NCBI GenBank assembly: GCA_036703985.1
Contig: DATNQN010000022.1
Coordinates: 124,001-188,000 of the forward strand
Source: Leptolyngbyaceae cyanobacterium
GTDB lineage: Bacteria; Cyanobacteriota; Cyanobacteriia; Cyanobacteriales; Aerosakkonemataceae
Direction: 5' to 3'
Length of the DNA: 64,000 bases
Shown here: positions 8,971 through 17,008 of the stretch, piece after piece
How the letters are laid out: every line of letters begins with the position of its first letter
Numbering within the stretch: the stretch's first letter is position 1
Position numbers and translations under genes: made by a program
The notes under the pieces: generated by a model
Seen by the model: the letters and a program-made list of their open reading frames with translations, nothing else
The model's database searches: none
Told to the model about the DNA's origin: nothing

Positions 8971-10884
8971 TTACAAAATCTTCGTAATTTCCTTGAGATA
9001 AACCCGCTTAAAAGGTTCTTCCGCTCCCAGGCTATACTGTTCTATTAAACCTTTTCCTCGAATCGAAACATTGTTTTGTTCCTTCACAACAACGATCGAG
9101 TCTTCATCAATATCTCGCACCAGCATCATTTCAGTCTCTGTTGGATTATCCAGCACTACTACATTGCTACCTTGGTAAAACATTCCGTCTCTTTCCAAAA
9201 TCTCTTCTGGGTACTCGGCTAGGAGCAAATCTAGTTTAGGATTGCGTAGCAAATTTTGCACGTTCGTGTTGTAATCCTTGTGGAGAATTTTTTCCGAGCG
9301 GTTGATAAAAACTGCATCTCGGCAAACTGCGCCAATTACCCAGTCGGGATGATGGAGAAGAACATGATCGATCGTTTCTTGCAATTCTTGAACTGAAACC
9401 CGATTGAAGGTAATTAAAGGTATTCTGGCATCCAAACCAGACTTAAAAAAGGTTTCTAAAATGTAAGATGGTACATCAACGCTTTCCCCAATAGCTGGGT
9501 TTAAGTGCATGAAAATTCCTGGTGCGGCATTGATTTCTAAAATAGCGAAATTACCAGATTTCCAAGACTTAGAAATATCTTGAGTAATGACATCAATACC
9601 CAAGCAAGTCAAACTAAAATGCTGCGCGATATCTTGTGCCAGGATAATATTATCAGGGTGAAGTATGCGAGTTGCATCTATGCTTAAACCACCAGATGAT
9701 AGATTAGCTACTTTTCGCAAATAAACTATCCTATCTTTAGCTAGTATGCTATCTAACGATAGTTTTTGTTCGGATAAATACATCTCCATCGCTTCATCCA
9801 ACTGAATTTTACTCATCGGTGAAGTGGGTGTATCCAAACGTTCCGGCTTGCGATTCTCTCGCTTAATTAATTCGGCAATAGTTGAATAACCATCCCCAAC
9901 TACAGAAGCCGGACGACGTTCCGTAGCAGCTACGAATCTGCCATTAACGCATAGCAGTCGAAAATCTGCCCCTTTGATACTTTTTTCGACAATTACTTCG
10001 ATTGCTTGTTCTTCAGGAATTGCTCTGAGCGCTCTACCAAAAGCAAATTCTAATTCTTCTTGGTTTTGCACGTCTGCTGTCACCCCAATTCCTTTGTGTC
10101 CGACTACAGGTTTAACTGCTACTGGGTAACCAATTCTTTCTGCTACGATCTTTGCTTCTCCCAAAGAGAAAACAATATCACCTTTCGGAACTGGAAAACC
10201 AAATGTATTTAAAAAAATCTTACAGTCATCTTTACGGGTAGTAAAATCCGAATCTAAATGACTATCGTTATTAAAAGTGGTTGCTACCCCACGAATTAAT
10301 TTTTTTCCATAGCCGTATTGCATGAGTCTTTCATCCCACAAATAAAAGGTGGGAATTCCTTTTTGGCAAGCAGTACGTAACAAAGCGTAGACTGTCGGCC
10401 CACCATAAACAGATTGCCGAAAGACATCCTGAAGCTTTTTGATCTGATTTTCTAACGAAAAGTCTTCATCATGCTGAGTAATCGCTTCAAACCAATCCCA
10501 AACACAATAAATTACCCCTCGGCTGGTACGGGCATGAAGTGATTCAACCCCAATCCTAAAATAGTCAGGATATTGTTTATAACTCCACCGTTCGAGGTGT
10601 AAACCCATGTCGAGTTTTCCTACTTCTGAGACTGTTCGAGCAAACAGATGAGCATGGGATTGGTAATTTTCATTGCGTATTTGTGGGTAACGTTCTCCAA
10701 TAATTAAGGCATATTCCTCAATAGGTAAAGTTGGTAAATGCCCGGTGAAACCAAAATCAAACACTACCGCCCCACTATCTAAGTAGGGGTTTGGGCCAAT
10801 GTAATACTTCAAGTTGAAAATATCGAAAGCATCTGTTTTTCTGGCATTAATGCGTACTGTTTCGATTAGTTGGTCTTGAATCAT
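8971..10884 (-). CDS. cphA2: CphA2-type cyanophycin synthetase
   Basis: A 637-residue homologue of cyanophycin synthetase, which builds multi-L-arginyl-poly-L-aspartate, the nitrogen reserve. A CphA-type N domain (about 1-160) precedes an ATP-grasp domain (about 222-482) with AVKPVVGHKGIGVTA, VEKSIKGADFRLLCVNG, RKVANLSSGG and the metal-binding EINAAPGIFMH. CphA1 is about 870-900 residues and ends in an active Mur ligase domain. Here that domain is only about 150 residues (488-637), and the position of its GTNGKTTT P-loop reads FNRVSVQEL. This is the CphA2 architecture, reported to join beta-Asp-Arg dipeptides rather than free amino acids. Divergent from the 68-residue ORF and cyanophycinase. 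Confidence 0.85.
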   Translation of the reverse strand: MIQDQLIETVRINARKTDAFDIFNLKYYIGPNPYLDSGAVVFDFGFTGHLPTLPIEEYALIIGERYPQIRNENYQSHAHLFARTVSEVGKLDMGLHLERWSYKQYPDYFRIGVESLHARTSRGVIYCVWDWFEAITQHDEDFSLENQIKKLQDVFRQSVYGGPTVYALLRTACQKGIPTFYLWDERLMQYGYGKKLIRGVATTFNNDSHLDSDFTTRKDDCKIFLNTFGFPVPKGDIVFSLGEAKIVAERIGYPVAVKPVVGHKGIGVTADVQNQEELEFAFGRALRAIPEEQAIEVIVEKSIKGADFRLLCVNGRFVAATERRPASVVGDGYSTIAELIKRENRKPERLDTPTSPMSKIQLDEAMEMYLSEQKLSLDSILAKDRIVYLRKVANLSSGGLSIDATRILHPDNIILAQDIAQHFSLTCLGIDVITQDISKSWKSGNFAILEINAAPGIFMHLNPAIGESVDVPSYILETFFKSGLDARIPLITFNRVSVQELQETIDHVLLHHPDWVIGAVCRDAVFINRSEKILHKDYNTNVQNLLRNPKLDLLLAEYPEEILERDGMFYQGSNVVVLDNPTETEMMLVRDIDEDSIVVVKEQNNVSIRGKGLIEQYSLGAEEPFKRVYLKEITKIL

Positions 10885-11258
10885 TGATTACCTCCGTTTG
10901 CCTAAACAATTAATTGATTTATTCTGTTGAGAGATACTGACCATCCCTATCAAGTTAAATTTGTCATTAGCCATTAGTAATAAATTAGTTAAAAATGGCC
11001 AAAAAATTTGTTTGTAGCCATGCAGAGTTAAATTTAGCGCCATCTCAGATTCCTTTCCTCTATCAAAGGTTATCATTATATTTTTATTTGAGAAAATATT
11101 TATATTTAACTCGAATTGTATATATTTCTTCATCTTTAACATAAGCTTTGAGTATTAAATAATCAACTGTATTTAATTAAATTTTAAAATCTCACCTTTG
11201 ACAGGTACGAAGTAAACTTAAACTGTTTGATAATGGGATAAGAAGGGAGGATACGCAC
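10885..11258. other. Divergent intergenic region, cphA2 / 68-residue gene
   Basis: About 370 AT-rich bases. Near the rightward gene there is TTGACA at 11198-11203 and GATAAT at 11229-11234, too far apart (25 bases) to be one canonical promoter, but GATAAT is a plausible -10. GTCATTAGCCATTAGTAATA around 10973 looks like a decayed STRR heptamer tract. A minus-strand 84-codon reading frame here has no coding look. No perfect NtcA site was seen. Confidence 0.5.
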
Positions 11259-11465
11259 ATGAATACTACCAAAACCAACCTTAGAAATGAAGTAAGAGAG
11301 CTAGCTGAAGAAGCTTTCCAAAGAAAGCTTATTTCTGGTTATGGTGATGGTTCAAATAGAAATGAATTCCAGATCGTTTGCAATGGTAAGCCAAAGCATT
11401 TTCTGCTCGAAGAAGCTCGGCATTTGTTGATGGCTTTAATAAATGGTCAGGCTAAAAACTGCTAA
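11259..11465 (+). CDS. 68-residue conserved-looking small protein in cyanophycin locus
   Basis: Not recognised. The 68-residue product is soluble, charged and predicted mainly helical, with no signal or membrane segment. It opens MNTTKTNLRNEVRELAEEAF and its C-terminal half reads KPKHFLLEEARHLLMALING, like a small alpha/beta or helix-turn-helix module. A strong ribosome-binding site, AGGGAGGA, sits 7 bases before the ATG, and an intrinsic terminator (11511-11534) follows, so it looks like a real short transcription unit. It lies between cphA2 (divergent) and cyanophycinase (same strand), which suggests a link to cyanophycin or nitrogen control. That link is inference only. Confidence 0.65.
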   Translation: MNTTKTNLRNEVRELAEEAFQRKLISGYGDGSNRNEFQIVCNGKPKHFLLEEARHLLMALINGQAKNC

Positions 11466-11510
11466 TTAAAACATTTTTCCGATCTTAATTCCCATAGATT
11501 TTTTTTATAA

Positions 11511-11534
11511 CCCCTAATAATAGGGGCATTTTTG
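11511..11534 (+). terminator. Terminator of the 68-residue gene
   Basis: CCCCTA (11511-11516) and TAGGGG (11521-11526) form a 6 bp stem with a four-base loop, followed by CATTTTTG. It separates the small gene from the cyanophycinase promoter. Confidence 0.6.
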
Positions 11535-11606
11535 ATTTGGCCTATAAATCTTACGCAATTTTAGAAATTGTCTAACTGTATTGTTTTATTGAATTTCTAG
11601 CTTTTA

Positions 11607-11620
11607 GTATCAAAATCTAC
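11607..11620 (+). promoter_or_regulatory. NtcA-type binding site upstream of cphB
   Basis: The sequence GTA-TCAAAATC-TAC is an exact match to the NtcA consensus GTA-N8-TAC. It is 73 bases before the cyanophycinase ATG. About 24 bases after it TTTTAT (11645-11650) could serve as the -10 hexamer, near the spacing of NtcA-activated (class II) promoters. NtcA is the cyanobacterial global nitrogen regulator. Site identity is seen directly; regulation is inferred. Confidence 0.65.
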
Positions 11621-11693
11621 CAATTGGATGTGTTAATTAAATGATTTTATGTGTTTTATTTAAATTATTGATTAAATAACATCTGGAGTGGAT

Positions 11694-12521
11694 ATGTCTT
11701 CAAGTCAAGCCAGTGGTCAACTACTCATTATTGGTGGTGCGGAGGATAGAGAAGGTGATTGTAAAATTCTGCGAGAGTTTATTCGCGCTGCTGGAGGTGT
11801 TAAGGCCAGAGTTGCCGTTATGACTGCTGCAACAAGTCTACCTAGAGAAGTAGGAGATGATTATACTAGAATATTTGAGCGGTTAGGGGCTGAAGATGTT
11901 AAAGTAATCGACACGCAATATCGAGAAGATGCTAGCAGAAGTGAGTATTTAGAAATAATTCAAAATGCTACAGGTGTATTCTTTACAGGGGGAGATCAAG
12001 CCCGCATTATCAGCTTAATTAAAGACAGTGAACTAGATCAAGCTATTCATAAACGTTATGCAGAAGGAATCGTTGTGGGAGGCACGAGTGCTGGTGCTGC
12101 TATGATGCCTGATGTGATGATTGTTGAAGGGGAATCTGAAACCAATCCTCGCGTTGATACAGTAGCTTTAGGCCCTGGTATGGCTTTTTTACCGGGAATT
12201 GTAGTAGACCAGCATTTTTCGCAACGGGGAAGGTTGGGAAGGTTGGTTTCAGCCTTAACGCAGCAGCCAGCAGTTTTGGGAATTGGTATTGATGAAAATA
12301 CCTCTGTACTAGTGCAGAATAACCAGTTCACCGTGATTGGTGCTGGTGCTGTTACTGTGGTTGATGTGGCAGAAATAACTCATGAAAATTTGGACGGACT
12401 TTTAAAGGATGAAGCTTTAGCGATTTGCGGCGCGAAGCTACATATTTTGCCAGAAGGATATCGCTTTAATTTGGAAACTCGAAAGCCGATATTCAGTCAT
12501 CTTACTACTCAAGCTGCATAA
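11694..12521 (+). CDS. cphB: Cyanophycinase
   Basis: A serine peptidase of family S51 that degrades cyanophycin to beta-Asp-Arg dipeptides in the cytoplasm. It shows LLIIGGAEDREGD, VFFTGGDQARI and the nucleophile serine in GGTSAGAAMM, then DQHFSQRGRLGRL and GIGIDENTS, all typical of CphB. Length is about 275 residues, as expected. The ATG at 11694 is preferred over the in-frame GTG at 11688, because GGAG (11685-11688) overlaps that GTG and is correctly spaced from the ATG. An NtcA-type site lies 73 bases upstream and a strong terminator follows. It is the degradative partner of the adjacent cphA2. Confidence 0.95.
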   Translation: MSSSQASGQLLIIGGAEDREGDCKILREFIRAAGGVKARVAVMTAATSLPREVGDDYTRIFERLGAEDVKVIDTQYREDASRSEYLEIIQNATGVFFTGGDQARIISLIKDSELDQAIHKRYAEGIVVGGTSAGAAMMPDVMIVEGESETNPRVDTVALGPGMAFLPGIVVDQHFSQRGRLGRLVSALTQQPAVLGIGIDENTSVLVQNNQFTVIGAGAVTVVDVAEITHENLDGLLKDEALAICGAKLHILPEGYRFNLETRKPIFSHLTTQAA

Positions 12522-12544
12522 GTAATTAGTTGATAAGAGTATAA

Positions 12545-12591
12545 GGGTAAGATATGTAATTGCGATTGGCAATATCTTACCCCTTTTTTTT
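12545..12591 (+). terminator. Intrinsic terminator of cphB
   Basis: GGGTAAGATAT (12545-12555) pairs perfectly with ATATCTTACCC (12572-12582). A run of eight T follows at 12584-12591. Confidence 0.88.
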
Positions 12592-12633
12592 GAAAAATTT
12601 ATTAGAAATTTTAAACATTATTTAATTATTTAG

Positions 12634-12732
12634 TTAGCTAGTAATTGTAGCAAAGTAATAGGCTAAAGAAATTAATCCAATACCAATTCCACCACTTGAA
12701 ATCAGGGGAATCCATTCCCATAGTGTAGGCAT
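12634..12732 (-). CDS. 32-residue single-span membrane peptide
   Basis: A short reading frame encodes MPTLWEWIPLISSGGIGIGL, then about 12 more residues (ISLAYYFATITS), 32 in all. It has an amphipathic aromatic N-terminus and one transmembrane stretch with small-residue GxGxG spacing. The ribosome-binding site is excellent: AGGAG at 12739-12743 on the minus strand, six bases before the ATG. The size and shape recall photosynthetic or respiratory small subunits, but I could not match it to Psb, Psa, Pet or Ndh small subunits that I know. It is convergent with cphB and divergent from the second GH13 gene. Coding status is inferred from the ribosome-binding site and hydrophobic pattern. Confidence 0.5.
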   Translation of the reverse strand: MPTLWEWIPLISSGGIGIGLISLAYYFATITS

Positions 12733-13005
12733 CTTTTTCTCCTAAGATTTTCCTTTTCTTATATTTTGTTCATTCATATTTGTAACAGCCTCTCTCTTCA
12801 GCAACATTTCAATTTCTTAAAAGCATCTTCCTTAAGTTATAAATACAATCCGGAAAACTTGAATGTTAATTATAGTTACTGAGTTTTGAGGATTGTAAAA
12901 TTAATTAAAGTTTAATTTGTCTCTATTTCTTAAGGTTGATGATTCAAGAATTTAAAAGATAGAAAATTTGCCTAATTTGTTTTATTAATCAGGAAAACAA
13001 GCTTC

Positions 13006-14679
13006 ATGGCGTCTGCGATCGAATTTCAATTATTTGCTCCCAATAACAAAGAATCAGCCTTGATTGGCTCTTTTTCCAATTGGAAAGAAATTCCAATGGA
13101 GAAAGATAAAAATGGTTATTTCTATACCGTAGTAAATCTAGATGATGGTGTTTATCAATATAAATTTCGAGTCCGATCGCAAAGCCCATCTTTTCAAAAT
13201 GACCAATGGGTAGAAGTAATAGATCCCTATGCAGCGGACGTGGATGAACATAAAAAAAATGCTGTTATAAGAATTAAAGATGGCAAGCGACTTATTGATG
13301 ATTATATTTGGCAACATGATGACAAATTGTTACCAGATAATCATCAATTAGTTATTTACGAGATGCACGTAGCTGATTTTTCGAGCGGAGAAATAGATCG
13401 AGATAAAAAAGGTAGGTATTTAGATGCGATCGCAAAATTAGATCACCTAAGTGAATTAGGGATTAATGCGATCGAGTTAATGCCAATTAACGAGTATCCT
13501 GGCGATTATAGCTGGGGTTATAAAGTGCGTCATTTCTTTGCTACTGAATCCAGTTATGGTTCTACTGAAGATTTAAAACGTTTTATTGATGAATGTCATG
13601 CTAGAAATATTCGAGTTATTCTTGATGGAATTTACAACCATACGGACGAAGAATGCCCCTTGTTGATGATAGATCGTAATTACTGGTATTACGAGCATCT
13701 GCACTACCCGGAAGACCCCGGCAATTATTGGGGGCCTGAATTTAATTACAACAACTATGATGAAAAATTAGATATTAAACCAGCTTGGAAATTTATCGGT
13801 GATGTAGTGCGATTTTGGGTGCAAGAATACCATATTGATGGAATTCGTTTTGATGCAGTACGTCAATTAAATAATTACGAATTTTTAGAATGGATTGGCA
13901 AGGAAGCGAAAAAAGCTGCCGCACCTAAACCTTTTTACAATATTGCCGAACACATTCCCGATACGAGTAAGGTAGTGAGTCCTGAAGGGCCACTTGATGC
14001 CTGTTGGCACGAAAGTTTTCGATATTATATAGTTCCCCATATTTGTGGAGAAAAATTTGAATTAGAAAAACTCAAAGAGGTTCTAGACCCAAAGCAACAG
14101 GGATATGCTGTTAGTACTAACGTAATTAATTATTTGGCTACCCACGATCGCGAACATACGATGAGAGAATTAGGCGATCGCGGTATTTTCGGTGAAGATG
14201 CTTTTCGACGAACTAAATTAGGTGCTGTTTTGTTACTGACCGCAATGGGTGTACCCATGCTGTGGATGGGAGAAGAATTTGGCGAACACAAGCGAAAAAG
14301 CGAAACAGTAACTCAGCCGAAGAAAATAGCATGGCCTTTATTGGAAAGGCCGGAAAATCGCAGTTTATTCGAGTATTACAAACGGTTGATAACTCTCCGT
14401 AAACAAAATTTGGCTCTTCAACACGATCGCATAGAATTTTTTCATGAAGATCCCGACAACAAAGTGCTAGCCTACGTTCGTTGGGACGATCGCGGTAACC
14501 GCGTTGTAGTAGCAATCAACTTCTCAGATCGATATTTGCCAAATTACCGAATTCCTCATTTCCCTGCGCCTGGAAAATGGCTAGATTGGATGAGTGACGG
14601 TCACTTAGAAGCTGGAGATGATAATTTGGCGATCGACTTACCGGAATATGAAGCCAAAGTTTTAGTTCATCAGTACTAA
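13006..14679 (+). CDS. GH13 alpha-amylase family enzyme with CBM48 domain (copy 2)
   Basis: A 557-residue paralogue of the enzyme at 7117, collinear with it along its length but lacking the 33-residue hydrophilic tail. CBM48 spans about 4-85. The barrel keeps DGIYNH (208-213), nucleophile D283 in DGIRFD and acid/base E315 in YNIAEHIPD. The region IV triplet reads THD (379-381) where copy 1 has NHD. The IELMPxxEYPGDYSWGY block is shared with copy 1. It acts on alpha-glucan, with the exact reaction unresolved (branching, hydrolysis or trehalohydrolase-like). ATG 13006 starts right at the CBM48 domain. Downstream lies rpsO, 76 bases away with its own -10-like TATTAT. Confidence 0.85.
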   Translation: MASAIEFQLFAPNNKESALIGSFSNWKEIPMEKDKNGYFYTVVNLDDGVYQYKFRVRSQSPSFQNDQWVEVIDPYAADVDEHKKNAVIRIKDGKRLIDDYIWQHDDKLLPDNHQLVIYEMHVADFSSGEIDRDKKGRYLDAIAKLDHLSELGINAIELMPINEYPGDYSWGYKVRHFFATESSYGSTEDLKRFIDECHARNIRVILDGIYNHTDEECPLLMIDRNYWYYEHLHYPEDPGNYWGPEFNYNNYDEKLDIKPAWKFIGDVVRFWVQEYHIDGIRFDAVRQLNNYEFLEWIGKEAKKAAAPKPFYNIAEHIPDTSKVVSPEGPLDACWHESFRYYIVPHICGEKFELEKLKEVLDPKQQGYAVSTNVINYLATHDREHTMRELGDRGIFGEDAFRRTKLGAVLLLTAMGVPMLWMGEEFGEHKRKSETVTQPKKIAWPLLERPENRSLFEYYKRLITLRKQNLALQHDRIEFFHEDPDNKVLAYVRWDDRGNRVVVAINFSDRYLPNYRIPHFPAPGKWLDWMSDGHLEAGDDNLAIDLPEYEAKVLVHQY

Positions 14680-14755
14680 CTATCAACTGTATTTCTCTAC
14701 CTACTAACGGCTGTGATATTATAAAAGACTGCTGCATACAAACATTAATTAGATC

Positions 14756-15025
14756 ATGGCCCTCACGCAAGAGCGTAAACAACAACTCATTACTGAATAC
14801 CAAGTTCACGAAACTGACACGGGATCGGCAGATGTGCAAATCGCTATTTTAACCGAGCGCATCAACCGTCTCAGCGACCATTTGAAAAATAACAAGAGCG
14901 ATCACGCTTCTCGACGGGGATTGTTAAAGCTGATCGGTCAACGCAAGCGTCTGCTGTCCTACATTAATAAAGAAAATAAAGAGCGCTATCAAGCATTAAT
15001 CGGTCGCCTGGGCATTCGTGGTTAA
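14756..15025 (+). CDS. rpsO: 30S ribosomal protein S15
   Basis: An 89-residue primary 16S rRNA-binding protein of the small subunit central domain. The family signature is complete: [38 protein letters not shown] and [10 protein letters not shown]. Length equals the bacterial norm. It is followed after 5 bases by the pam68-like gene, so the two are cotranscribed. Confidence 0.98.
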   Translation: MALTQERKQQLITEYQVHETDTGSADVQIAILTERINRLSDHLKNNKSDHASRRGLLKLIGQRKRLLSYINKENKERYQALIGRLGIRG

Positions 15026-15030
15026 ATTTT

Positions 15031-15528
15031 ATGCCATCAGAACCTCAACCCACTACCAAAGCAGACAATACGAAAAAAGACTCTTCCCCAGGTAAAGAGC
15101 GATTACCGTTTGAACCGAAGAAAAATCGCCATAAAACGGCTAAAAATGCTCCAGGAAATCCGGTGGCGGTTAAAAAACAAAACAAATTGCCATCGGCTTC
15201 ACAAGCAGACACCGCAATCCCAGAAGCCGTTAGTCGGCGTATGCTAAGGCGAATGGCTATTTTTTCCGGTGTACCCTCTTCTTTGGGTATTGCTACTTTT
15301 ATTGTCAGCTACATCGTAATTAGCCATGCCTGGTTTAAACTGCCCAATTCAGCAGTAGTACTGGTAAGTATGGGCTTTTTTGGTCTGGGTGTCTTGGGGT
15401 TGAGCTATGGTGTTCTTTCTGCATCTTGGGATGAAGAAAAACTAGGCAGTATTTGGGGCTGGGAGCAGTTTACCGTTAATTGGGGACGAATGACCGCAGC
15501 ATGGCGATCGAGCAAGGAAAAAAACTAA
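15031..15528 (+). CDS. PAM68-family photosystem II assembly protein (DUF3464)
   Basis: A 165-residue membrane protein with a basic, Lys/Pro-rich N-terminal tail (1-65), then RRMLRRMAIFSGVPSSLGIA leading into two membrane helices (about 78-100 and 110-132), and a C-terminal SASWDEEKLGSIWGWEQF. This is the PAM68 (DUF3464) pattern. The Arabidopsis and Synechocystis homologues help early photosystem II assembly and chlorophyll insertion into CP47 at the thylakoid membrane. It lies 5 bases downstream of rpsO in one operon. Family assignment is good; the function is transferred from characterised relatives. Confidence 0.85.
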   Translation: MPSEPQPTTKADNTKKDSSPGKERLPFEPKKNRHKTAKNAPGNPVAVKKQNKLPSASQADTAIPEAVSRRMLRRMAIFSGVPSSLGIATFIVSYIVISHAWFKLPNSAVVLVSMGFFGLGVLGLSYGVLSASWDEEKLGSIWGWEQFTVNWGRMTAAWRSSKEKN

Positions 15529-15801
15529 CCTTCTCTGCATTTCGATCGCGCTGCCGCAAATTACCTATGCCAAAAGTGCAACAAACTGGTTGCCTGCTAT
15601 TGGTCTGATATGAGAGATTATCTTTAAAATCAGCAAATATTTAAGACAAAGCAGTCAACCTTAGTAAAGTTGCACTCAACCTGCTTGCTATCCCGCTCTG
15701 ACTTGAAATATTTATTCTGAGTTGCCCTAACTAAATCAATTAGCCTATAAGTTACCTTTTAGCCTTTCTGCACGCAAAAAACTTAAAAAAGGATTTTCCA
15801 T

Positions 15802-16863
15802 ATGATCGTAGTAATGAAAATCGGCTCTCCAGAAGTCGAGATTGCTCGTGTTAGCGAAGAACTCTCTACTTGGGGGCTATCACCGGAAAAAATTGTTGGG
15901 AAACATAAAGTAGTAATTGGCTTAGTTGGGGAAACTGCCGATCTCGATCCCCTGCAAATCCAAGAAATTAGCCCTTGGATCGAGCAAGTACTGCGAGTGG
16001 AACAGCCATTTAAACGGGCTAGCTTAGAATACCGTCACGGCGAACCGTCAGAAGTGATAGTTTCTACTCCTAATGGGCCAGTTCCGATCGGTTTACATCA
16101 TCCCTTAGTAGTTGTTGCTGGGCCTTGTTCCGTAGAAAATGAGGAAATGATCGTAGAAACGGCACGGAAGGTCAAAGCAGCTGGGGCGCATTTCCTGCGT
16201 GGTGGTGCTTACAAACCTCGGACTTCTCCCTATGCCTTCCAAGGACATGGTGAAAGTGCGCTGGAGTTACTCGCCGCCGCCCGTGCAGCGACTGGTCTCG
16301 GTATTATTACCGAATTAATGGATGCTGCCGATCTAGAAGTTCTAGGCGAATATGCGGATGTCATCCAAATTGGGGCCCGCAATATGCAGAATTTCTCCTT
16401 ACTCAAAAAAGTTGGGGCGCAACCAAAGCCAGTTCTCCTCAAACGAGGTATGGCTGCTACGATTGAAGATTGGTTGATGGCAGCCGAGTATATTTTGGCA
16501 GCTGGCAATCCGAACGTAATTCTCTGCGAGCGCGGTATTCGCACGTTCGATCGCCAATACGCACGCAATACTTTAGATTTATCTGCGATCCCGGTTTTAC
16601 GCAGTCTCACCCACCTACCGATCATGATCGATCCCAGTCACGGTACTGGTCGTGCCGAATACGTACCTTCAATGGCAATGGCTGCGATCGCTGGCGGTGC
16701 AGACTCTCTGATGATTGAAGTTCACCCCAATCCTGCTAAAGCTTTATCTGATGGGCCGCAATCCCTTACTCCAGAACGGTTTGAGCGTTTGATGCAAGAA
16801 TTGGCTGTCGTAGGCAAAGCAATGAATCGTTGGCCACAGCCCGTTGCTGCCGCTTTAGCATAA
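15802..16863 (+). CDS. aroF: 3-deoxy-7-phosphoheptulonate synthase (AroF, type I-beta)
   Basis: DAHP synthase condenses phosphoenolpyruvate with erythrose-4-phosphate, the first step of the shikimate pathway. This 353-residue form has an N-terminal ferredoxin-like regulatory domain (about 1-75) and a catalytic barrel. Motifs include VVAGPCSVENEEM, LRGGAYKPRTSPYAFQG, QIGARNMQNF, KRGMAATIEDW, CERGIRTFD and DPSHGTGR. These are the PEP- and metal-binding elements of the KDO8PS/DAHPS I-beta family. Feedback control through the N-terminal domain is expected from relatives. It is a single gene ending at a 14 bp hairpin. PheA of the same pathway family is at 43.0 kb. Confidence 0.95.
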   Translation: MIVVMKIGSPEVEIARVSEELSTWGLSPEKIVGKHKVVIGLVGETADLDPLQIQEISPWIEQVLRVEQPFKRASLEYRHGEPSEVIVSTPNGPVPIGLHHPLVVVAGPCSVENEEMIVETARKVKAAGAHFLRGGAYKPRTSPYAFQGHGESALELLAAARAATGLGIITELMDAADLEVLGEYADVIQIGARNMQNFSLLKKVGAQPKPVLLKRGMAATIEDWLMAAEYILAAGNPNVILCERGIRTFDRQYARNTLDLSAIPVLRSLTHLPIMIDPSHGTGRAEYVPSMAMAAIAGGADSLMIEVHPNPAKALSDGPQSLTPERFERLMQELAVVGKAMNRWPQPVAAALA

Positions 16864-16893
16864 ACATAAAGTTTTTATACTTATACCTCAATA

Positions 16894-16927
16894 TTCAAAG
16901 GCCAGCTTTAAATAGCTGGCCTTTGAA
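16894..16927 (+). terminator. Hairpin after aroF
   Basis: TTCAAAGGCCAGCT (16894-16907) pairs perfectly with AGCTGGCCTTTGAA (16914-16927) around a 6-base loop, 30 bases after the aroF stop. The T-run is weak, so it may be a terminator or a 3' stabiliser. Confidence 0.6.
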
Positions 16928-16952
16928 TTGCAATAAAGAAGAAAGAAGAAAG

Positions 16953-16985
16953 AAAAACGGGCTAACCATACCTTGGTCAACCCGT
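16953..16985 (-). terminator. Intrinsic terminator of ycf35
   Basis: On the minus strand ACGGGTTGACC (16985-16975) pairs with GGTTAGCCCGT (16967-16957) over 11 positions including two G-T pairs, and is followed by TTTTTC. It lies 24 bases beyond the ycf35 stop codon. Confidence 0.8.
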
Positions 16986-17008
16986 GAGCCTGGGAACGCG
17001 CAGAGCAA

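Noticed and set aside
10888-11142. 84-codon minus-strand ORF upstream of cphA2
   Set aside because: It has a patchy, AT-driven composition, no ribosome-binding site of note, and lies in the probable cphA2 leader and promoter region.
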